A stretch of DNA of 64,000 nucleotides from Kitasatospora sp. MAP12-44. Lineage in GTDB: Bacteria; Actinomycetota; Actinomycetes; Streptomycetales; Streptomycetaceae. The position numbers and the translations under genes are program-made. The notes beneath the pieces are model-generated. The model did not search any database. It was not told the DNA's origin and saw only the letters and a program-made list of their open reading frames with translations. Positions 58,309-64,000 of this stretch are shown in pieces. Positions within the stretch are counted from its first letter, which is position 1, and the number at the start of each line of letters is the position of its first letter. Location of the stretch: positions 1,984,001 through 2,048,000 of the forward strand of contig NZ_JARZAE010000004.1 in the NCBI RefSeq assembly GCF_029892095.1, given 5' to 3'.

Positions 58309-59310
58309 TCAGGTGGAGCGGCTGATCCGGTCGCCGGTGCGGCGCTGGAGCAGGGTGAACGCCGCGGTCACCGCGAACAGCACGATGGCGAGCGCGGCGC
58401 CGTAGCCGGTGTCGAAGAAGACGAACGCCTCCTGGTAGAGGAGGAAGCTGAGGGTGGTGGTCGCGTACACCGGCCCGCCCTGGCTCATCTCGTAGAACTG
58501 GGTGAACGCCTGCAGCGAGGAGATGCTGGTGATGATCACCACGAAGAGCGTGACCGGGCGCAGCTGCGGCCAGGTGATGTGCCAGAACTCCTGCCAGCCG
58601 TTGGCGCCGTCCACCCGGGCCGCCTCGCTCAGCTCGGGCGAGATCACCGCGAGGCCGCCGAGGAAGAGCACGACGCTGAAGCCCACCTCGTGCCAGAGGC
58701 TGTAGGCGATCACCGAGGGCATCGCCCAGGTGGTGGACTGCAACCAGCCGGGCTGCGGCAGGTGAATCGCCTTGAGCAGGGTGTCCGCGAGCCCGAACTG
58801 CGGGTTGAAGATCCACACCCAGGCCAGCGAGGTGGCCACGATCGGGGTGGCGTGCGGGGCGAAGATCGCGACCCGCGCGGTGGTCAGCAGTCGGCCGCCG
58901 CGCTGCACCAGCAGGGCCAGGGCCAGCGAGAGGGCCGTCCCGCCGATCACCATCGCGCCGCTGAAGTAGAGCGACCGCCAGGCGCTGGACAGGAAGCTCG
59001 GTGCCGTGGAGCCCAGCAGCGCGTGGTAGTTGGCCAAGCCGATGTAGCGGGACTTCGCCGTGTTGAGCACGTTCCAGTGGAACAGGCTGACGTAGAGGGT
59101 GTAGGCGGTCGGGCCGATGATGAAGATCGAGAAGATCAACAGGGCCGGCGCGGTGTAGAGCCAGCCCATCGGGCTCTCCCGGACCCGGCGGCGGGCGCGC
59201 CGGGGCCGCCCCTTGGCGGCGCCGAGCCCGCCGAGCCGGGCCCCTCGCGCCGGCTCGCCCCCTGCTGCGGTCGTCACTGCTGTGGCCGTCACTGCTGCGT
59301 GCTGCGACAT
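58309..59310 (-). CDS. Carbohydrate ABC transporter permease (MalF/UgpA type)
   Basis: This 333-residue protein has a basic Ala/Arg/Gly-rich N-terminus followed by six TM helices (WLYTAPALLIFSIFIIGPTA first) and EAA loop LSEAARVDGANGWQEFWHIT. The ATG at 59310 follows AGGA. It is the first gene of the operon MalF-type permease, binding protein, MalG-type permease, HAD, MBL. Confidence 0.88.
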   Translation of the reverse strand: MSQHAAVTATAVTTAAGGEPARGARLGGLGAAKGRPRRARRRVRESPMGWLYTAPALLIFSIFIIGPTAYTLYVSLFHWNVLNTAKSRYIGLANYHALLGSTAPSFLSSAWRSLYFSGAMVIGGTALSLALALLVQRGGRLLTTARVAIFAPHATPIVATSLAWVWIFNPQFGLADTLLKAIHLPQPGWLQSTTWAMPSVIAYSLWHEVGFSVVLFLGGLAVISPELSEAARVDGANGWQEFWHITWPQLRPVTLFVVIITSISSLQAFTQFYEMSQGGPVYATTTLSFLLYQEAFVFFDTGYGAALAIVLFAVTAAFTLLQRRTGDRISRST

Positions 59311-59705
59311 CGTCCTGCACCCCACACCTGTACCGACCCCCTGGGTCGTCTGGCCCGTACCGGCGGCGAGCGCGAGGGCCCGACGGTCCGGCGGCAACTC
59401 GCCTTCGCGTTGCCGGGATTGACTTAAACGCGCGTAGATAGCGGGGCCATGGCAACTAAGGAAACACTTGGTGACGATGCTTCACCTTTCCGGAGCCACA
59501 TGAAATCCTGAAAGGCTGACCACTTTCCTGTCTGTGGGGCACCGTCGGCGCGGAGCTGCGCGACCGCGGGCTCGCAGATCCTGGCCCGCCCGCAGGCCGG
59601 CGGCACGGTGGAGGTGGGCGGCCGGGTCGACCTGGTCGAGGTCCGACCGCTCACGGCCTGACCGGGCGCCGGACCGCCGTCGGGACGGCCCTGCGGGTCA
59701 GCGGG
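59311..59705. other. Promoter region of the ABC operon and possible gene scrap
   Basis: The part near 59430-59520 is less GC-rich and probably holds the ABC operon promoter. From about 59570 to a TGA at 59661 on the plus strand a short frame reads ILARPQAGGTVEVGGRVDLV, which looks like the last strands of a protein, but it is too short to name. No complete gene. Confidence 0.35.
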
Positions 59706-60872
59706 TCAGCGGGTACGGCGCAGCGCGTCCGGGGTGAGCCCGGCGAGGTCGGGGTAGCCGTCGACCGCCATGGTCAGGTCGGCCTCGGCCAGGATCGAGC
59801 GCAGCACGTGGACGGCGCCCTCCGTGCCGCCCAGGGCGAGGCCGTAGGCGTACGGGCGGCCGATGCCGACGGCGGTGGCTCCCAGGGCGACGGCCTTGAC
59901 CACGTCGGCACCGCTGCGGACACCGGAGTCGAAGAGGACGGGCAGGTCGCCGGCCGCGTCGACGACGGCGGGCAGCGCGTCGAGGGCCGGCAGCCCGCCG
60001 TTGGCCTGGCGGCCGCCGTGGTTGGAGCAGTAGATGCCGTCCACGCCACCGTCCTTGGCGCGCCGCACGTCCTCGGGGTGGCAGATCCCCTTCACGATCA
60101 GCGGCAGCGAGGTCAGCGAACGCAGCCAGGGCAGGTCGTCCCAGGTCAGCGGGTTGCCGAAGACCTGCATCCAGCGCAGGATCGCCGCGCCGGGGTCCTC
60201 CTGCGGGGTCCGCTCCAACTGGGACCGGAAGACCGGGTCGCTGGTGTAGTTGGTCAGGCAGTGGCCGCGCAGCTGGGGGAAGTTGCCTGTGCTCAGGTCC
60301 CGCGGGCGCCACCCGGTGACCCAGGTGTCCAGGGTGACCACGATGGCCTTGAACCCGGCCGTCTCGGCTCGACGCACCAGGCTTTCGGCCAGGTCCCGAT
60401 CGGTCGGGGTGTAGAGCTGGAAGAAGCCCGGAGTCTGGCCGAACTCCGCGGCGACGGCCTCCATCGGGTCCACGGACAGGGTCGAGGCGATCATCGGGAC
60501 CCCGGTGCGCGCGGCGGCGCGCGCCGTGGCGAGGTCACCGTGGCCGTCCTGGGCGCACAGGCCGATGACGCCGACCGGGGCCATGAACAGCGGCGTCGGC
60601 AGCCGCATCCCGAACAGCTCGACGGAGAGGTCGCGTTGGGCTGCCCCGACGAACATCCTCGGCACCAGCCCCCAGCCCTCGAAGGCCGCCACGTTGGCCC
60701 GCTGGGTGTGCTCGTTTCCGGCGCCGCCCGCCACGTAGGACCACACGGACGGGGGCAGTGCAGCCTGCGCCCCCGCCTCCCACCCGTCGTAGGTCATCGG
60801 ATACGACGGCACGACCCCGCGAAGGCCGCCCGCGTAGATCTCGTCCTGGTAGGAACCGAAGGCACGACTCAT
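59706..60872 (-). CDS. FMN-dependent alpha-hydroxyacid oxidase/lactate 2-monooxygenase
   Basis: This 388-residue TIM-barrel flavoprotein oxidises L-lactate or related 2-hydroxyacids. It has [18 protein letters not shown] (N-terminal substrate loop), [20 protein letters not shown] (FMN), [16 protein letters not shown] (Lys) and [16 protein letters not shown] (catalytic His and Arg), then [27 protein letters not shown] (phosphate site). Its length and the [12 protein letters not shown] segment fit lactate monooxygenase more than glycolate oxidase. It is divergent from a broken Lrp-family gene, probably its former regulator. Confidence 0.88.
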   Translation of the reverse strand: MSRAFGSYQDEIYAGGLRGVVPSYPMTYDGWEAGAQAALPPSVWSYVAGGAGNEHTQRANVAAFEGWGLVPRMFVGAAQRDLSVELFGMRLPTPLFMAPVGVIGLCAQDGHGDLATARAAARTGVPMIASTLSVDPMEAVAAEFGQTPGFFQLYTPTDRDLAESLVRRAETAGFKAIVVTLDTWVTGWRPRDLSTGNFPQLRGHCLTNYTSDPVFRSQLERTPQEDPGAAILRWMQVFGNPLTWDDLPWLRSLTSLPLIVKGICHPEDVRRAKDGGVDGIYCSNHGGRQANGGLPALDALPAVVDAAGDLPVLFDSGVRSGADVVKAVALGATAVGIGRPYAYGLALGGTEGAVHVLRSILAEADLTMAVDGYPDLAGLTPDALRRTR

Positions 60873-60993
60873 GAACCGCTCCCGCTGCTCGGACCCCGGC
60901 TCCCGGGGCCGCTGAACTCCGTTGCCCCCACAGTGCGATGCTTGGCAGTCGCAGGGACGAAAACGCAGGAATCCCGCAGAGAAGAGCACGTGG

Positions 60994-61760
60994 ATGCAGG
61001 AACTGCACGAACAGGCGACGATACTGAGCGAGGACGACCTGGCGCTCATCAACGCCCTTCAACTGCGGCCGAGGGCGTCGTGGACGGTCCTCGGCGCCGC
61101 ACTCGGGGTGGACCCGGTCACCGTCGCCCGCCGGTGGAACCGCCTGGCGCGGCGCGGTGAGGCCTGGGGCGGTGGCGCGCCCGACTGACCGCGCCACCCG
61201 AGGAACCGCGCAGCCGGGAGCCGCAGGAGGTCAGCCCCTTCGACCGGGCGATCCTGCGGCTCCTGGCGGTCGACGGCAGGGCCTCCTACCAGGCGCTGGC
61301 CACCGTGCTGGACACCAGTGCCGCCACCGTGAAACGCCGGATCGACCGGCTGGGCCGCCTCGGGCTGATCACGTTCCGCTGCGACTTCGCCCGCCCGCTG
61401 GGCGGTTGGCCGGTCGCGGTCACCTTCTGGGCGCGCGTGCCGCCCGCGGATCTCCCGGAGGTCGGCCACGCGCTGGTCCGCTACCCGGAGACCCGCAACT
61501 GCGCTGCTGTCAGCGGACCGTACAACCTCATCGTGGAGGCGAGCCTGCACTCCCTCGCCGATGTCCTGCGCTTCGAGACGCAGCTCGCGAGCACGCACCC
61601 CAGCCTCGACATCGTCGACCGGGCGGTCATGCTCCGGCAGGACAAGCTGCTCGGCCACCTCCTCGATCCGTACGGCAGATCCCTGGGCGTCGTGCCGGCG
61701 GACCTCTGGTCCGACCCCGGCACGACGGTTCCCGAGCCCCGGCGCCCGGACAGGCCCTAG
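60994..61760 (+). pseudogene. Lrp/AsnC two-HTH regulator with deletion and frameshift
   Basis: The first frame (60994-61188) encodes [20 protein letters not shown] then GVDPVTVARRWNRLARRG, an AsnC HTH, and stops at TGA. In a different frame, without its own start codon, follow SPFDRAILRLLAVDGRASYQ, a second AsnC HTH (SAATVKRRIDRLGRLGL) and a RAM-like domain ending at 61760. Intact streptomycete homologues have two HTH and two RAM-like parts in one roughly 330-residue chain. Here the first RAM-like part is missing. The ATG at 61305 would give only half an HTH. Confidence 0.7.
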
Positions 61761-62791
61761 AACGCCCGGCGGTCCTCGCTACGCGGGTCGGCGACGAAGT
61801 GCGGGTCGTAGACGCCGTCGCGCGCGGTGCGCCGCCACGGGCGGGCCCGGAAGACGGCGACCTCGACGTCCGCCGAGCCCTCGTCGAGGTCGACGACCAC
61901 CACCGCGGGTGTCCCGTCCTGCGGGCAGCGGGCCAGCCACCGGCCGCTCGGCGCGACCACCCCCGCCGGCGCGCTGTGGCTGAGCTGCGCCGGCACCGAG
62001 AAGCTCACCCAGTAGCCGTTGGTGGCCGCGTGGCCCTGCGCCTCGGTGGCGAAGACACCGCCGTCGTCGGGCGCGCCGCCGGTCGACGAGAAGAGCACGA
62101 CGTCCACGTCGAGCCGCTCGTACGCGCCGAACAGCTCGGGAAAGTGCACCTCCATGCCGAGCAGGCACCCGAACCGCACGCCGTCGACCTCGAAGGTGAC
62201 CGGCGCCGAGCCGGGCGCGTAGAGGTACGAGATCTTGGTGTGGGAGAGCAGGCGCTCGTCGTAGCGCGTGACCAGCTGCCCCTGGTCGGAGATCACATAC
62301 AGGCTGTTGTGCGGGCGGTGCGGGGCGGTCAGCCGGTGCACCGAGCCGAGGACCACCCAGAGGCCGAGCTCGCGCGCCAACTCGGCGGTGGCGCTGAGCT
62401 CCTGGCGCAGCACGTGCCAGGCGAAGCGCTCCCAGTCCGCGGCGCCGACCCGCTCCGGGCCGTCGACGGACAGCACCCGCTTGCCGGGAGCGCAGGTGGC
62501 GCCCTCGGGGAAGTGCACGATCCGCGCGCCGGCCGCCCGCGCCTCGCGCATCAGGCGGCGCACCTCGCGCCCGCTCTCGCGCAACTCGGCTTCGCTGCGC
62601 GGATCGTCGCGGACGGTGCTCTGGGCCACCGCCAGCCGTACGCGCTTGGGCTCGCCGGGAGCCGCAGGGGTCGCGGGCGGCGCGGGCGTCGGGCGCAGGT
62701 GGTGCAGGTGGTGCAGGGCCGTGGTGTACGACTGGCCGGTCCTGGCGGCGCGGGCGCGCACCAGGCGCTTGAAGTGCTTGTTCGCTGTCAT
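61757..62791 (-). CDS. Nitrilase-fold (carbon-nitrogen hydrolase family) protein lacking the usual catalytic Cys
   Basis: This 344-residue protein begins TANKHFKRLVRARAARTGQS, an N-terminal actinobacterial helical module, then a Pro/Ala linker (33-50) and a nitrilase domain with Glu96 in VHFPEGATC. In VRFGCLLGMEVHFPELF, which aligns with the family motif G-hhIC-x-Dhx-FPE, the catalytic Cys position is Gly212. The only nearby Cys is Cys209. It may be catalytically different or inactive. The ATG at 62791 is the first Met before the conserved N-terminus. Its stop overlaps the Lrp remnant end on the other strand. Confidence 0.8.
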   Translation of the reverse strand: MTANKHFKRLVRARAARTGQSYTTALHHLHHLRPTPAPPATPAAPGEPKRVRLAVAQSTVRDDPRSEAELRESGREVRRLMREARAAGARIVHFPEGATCAPGKRVLSVDGPERVGAADWERFAWHVLRQELSATAELARELGLWVVLGSVHRLTAPHRPHNSLYVISDQGQLVTRYDERLLSHTKISYLYAPGSAPVTFEVDGVRFGCLLGMEVHFPELFGAYERLDVDVVLFSSTGGAPDDGGVFATEAQGHAATNGYWVSFSVPAQLSHSAPAGVVAPSGRWLARCPQDGTPAVVVVDLDEGSADVEVAVFRARPWRRTARDGVYDPHFVADPRSEDRRAF

Positions 62792-63003
62792 CGTCCTCTG
62801 GCCTTCCACGCCTCGAAGGCAGTCCCACCGGCAACCACATCCGAGACGCTCGGACCATGCGACAACAGCCTGAGACAACAGCCCCTTTGCCTCCGTACAA
62901 GACCGCGCCGGGGGCGGTCGGGGGAGGTTGGGCGTAGGCCACGCCGGCTACCAGGCTGCCGCGCCCGCCGACTCCTGTCAACCTCCCCCCGCGCACCGCG
63001 CGG

Positions 63004-64000
63004 TCAGGCCGGCAGCTCGATCGACAGCGCGTGGCGGAAGACGTCACGCGGGTCCCAGCGGGCCTTCACCTGCTGCAGGCGCGGGTAGTTGTCCTTGTAG
63101 TACAGCCGGTGCCACGGCACGCCGGAGGTGTTCCACGCCGGGTCGGCCAGGTCGACGTCCGGATAGTTGACGTAGGAGCCGTCGCTGACCTCGCCGGGCA
63201 CCGGAACACCACCGGTGTCCGCGTACACCGCGCGGTAGAACTCGCGGATCCAGCACAGGTTGGCGTCGTCGTCGCCCTCATCCGCCCAGACCGTGTGGTA
63301 AACGGCCTTCATCACCGCGTCGCGCTGGGCGACCGCGGTGGCCGCCGGGTCCACGGTGTTGACCTGGCCGCCGTAGCCGACGATCAGCATGCCCCCGGTC
63401 GGGCCACCGGTGGAGTTCGTCAACTGCCGGTAGATCGCGGCGAGTTGGCGGTCGGTGAAGGAGCGGCGCAGATAGCCGGCCTTGCCCTTGTAGCGACGGA
63501 CGACCACGTCGCCGGACTCCCCGGTACCGGGCCAGGTCGTCGGGTGCAGCCAGGGCATCCGCTCCCCGGCGGCGAGCGTGGGGGTGACGCCGGAGCCGGC
63601 GGTGACCGCGGCCACGAAGTCGGCCACCAGGCCGTCCGCGCCCGGCAGATCGCCGTCGATCCGCACGGTCAGCTGGAACGAACCGGCGCTGCGGTGCGTC
63701 GGCTCGAGGATCGCGTACAGGCCCGCGGACGGCGACCCCGGCGCGCTGTTGCGCTCGTGCCAGGTACCGAAGTTGCGCAGCAGCGTGCTGAACGCCTGCT
63801 CGGTCATGCGCTCGTCCCAGGCCCAGCTGACCAGGTGGACCAGCAGCTCGCGCGGCGCGCGCGGCAGCAGGTGCGCCGGGTCGGTGCCGGTGGCGCCGGG
63901 CGAGCGCAGCCAGTACCGGGTGACCACACCGAAGTTCCCGCCGCCACCGCCGGTGTGCGCCCACCACAGGTCGCGGTTCGGGTCGTCCGGCTCGCGGGTG
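63004..64000 (-). CDS. FAD-binding BBE-type oxidoreductase, C-terminal part (5' end outside window)
   Basis: About 332 residues are visible on the minus strand, running off the right edge. LWWAHTGGGGGNFGVVTRYW is the end of the PCMH FAD domain. The substrate domain follows, then the C-terminal berberine-bridge motif SYVNYPDVDLADPAWNTSGV with YYKDNYPRLQQVKARWDPRD. Such enzymes oxidise sugars, alkaloids or polyketides with a covalently bound flavin; the attachment residues lie outside the window. Signal peptide and neighbours cannot be judged. Confidence 0.88.
   Translation of the reverse strand, partial: TREPDDPNRDLWWAHTGGGGGNFGVVTRYWLRSPGATGTDPAHLLPRAPRELLVHLVSWAWDERMTEQAFSTLLRNFGTWHERNSAPGSPSAGLYAILEPTHRSAGSFQLTVRIDGDLPGADGLVADFVAAVTAGSGVTPTLAAGERMPWLHPTTWPGTGESGDVVVRRYKGKAGYLRRSFTDRQLAAIYRQLTNSTGGPTGGMLIVGYGGQVNTVDPAATAVAQRDAVMKAVYHTVWADEGDDDANLCWIREFYRAVYADTGGVPVPGEVSDGSYVNYPDVDLADPAWNTSGVPWHRLYYKDNYPRLQQVKARWDPRDVFRHALSIELPA

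Noticed and set aside
61305..61760. Independent Lrp gene starting at 61305
   Set aside because: The start falls inside the second helix-turn-helix, with the conserved first helices encoded upstream in the same frame without a start codon.

Overview
The window is about 72% G+C throughout. Start codons are a mix of ATG, GTG and TTG, many neighbouring genes overlap by 4 bp (GTGA/ATGA), and Tat or Sec secreted hydrolases are frequent. Families typical of actinomycetes recur: DUF397, DUF6114/DUF6230, MmyB-like and TPR-containing XRE regulators, DUF574-type methyltransferases, and PAS-GGDEF-EAL proteins. Together these point to a chromosomal segment of a streptomycete (Streptomyces, Kitasatospora or Streptacidiphilus). 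The species cannot be named from the sequence alone.

Layout. 1-9.5 kb: the end of a large secreted protein, endonuclease IV (nfo), a divergent MDR oxidoreductase/LysR pair, an NCS2 purine/uracil permease, a tryptophanyl-tRNA synthetase preceded by a Trp-Trp leader peptide and attenuator, and a Tat-exported metallophosphoesterase. 9.6-14.1 kb: a four-gene acyl-CoA operon (kinase-like protein plus three acyl-CoA dehydrogenases). Its 18-bp operator is repeated exactly at 20.5 kb, between a second lipid-type operon (two SDRs and a quinone oxidoreductase) and a TetR gene. That TetR protein is therefore the likely regulator of both operons. 14.2-18 kb is a scarred region: a DUF397 remnant, an IS5-type transposase remnant, and a duplicated segment carrying an odd class II tRNA-like gene. 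The two copies bracket an MmyB-like regulator and an Ohr peroxidase.

22-25.2 kb is a decaying glycan-type cluster: one intact FAD oxidoreductase among fragments of ATP-grasp, GH16 and two glycosyltransferase genes. 25.2-34.6 kb holds a c-di-GMP turnover protein with a methyltransferase, a GH15 enzyme, a secreted putative peptidase and glmS. 34.7-39.2 kb carries small regulators (ABM/XRE-TPR, MarR/hydrolase) and gene remnants.

The most interesting locus is 39.3-45.9 kb. It runs in one direction: a Crp/Fnr-type regulator, a class III nucleotidyl cyclase, a large protein with a degenerate P-loop and a helical-repeat-like region, an SPFH-like protein, a three-TM protein of the PycTM (Pycsar effector) type, and a membrane M48 metalloprotease. 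A CRP-like palindrome lies just before the cyclase. The cyclase tail and the head of the next protein share the same glycine/histidine-rich module. I read this as a Pycsar-like anti-phage or stress system extended with a scaffold, an SPFH-like protein and a protease, possibly regulated by its own cyclic nucleotide. The architecture is visible in the sequence; the function is inferred.

46-51 kb: a low-GC orphan gene, the DUF6114/DUF6230 membrane-secreted pair with a TetR regulator, and two secreted proteins. 51-64 kb: a CoA-disulfide-reductase-like enzyme, a GH8 enzyme with a palindromic operator, a five-gene ABC sugar (or sugar-phosphate) uptake operon with HAD and MBL enzymes, an alpha-hydroxyacid oxidase facing a broken Lrp gene, a nitrilase-fold protein lacking the usual catalytic Cys, and a BBE-type FAD oxidase that runs off the right edge.
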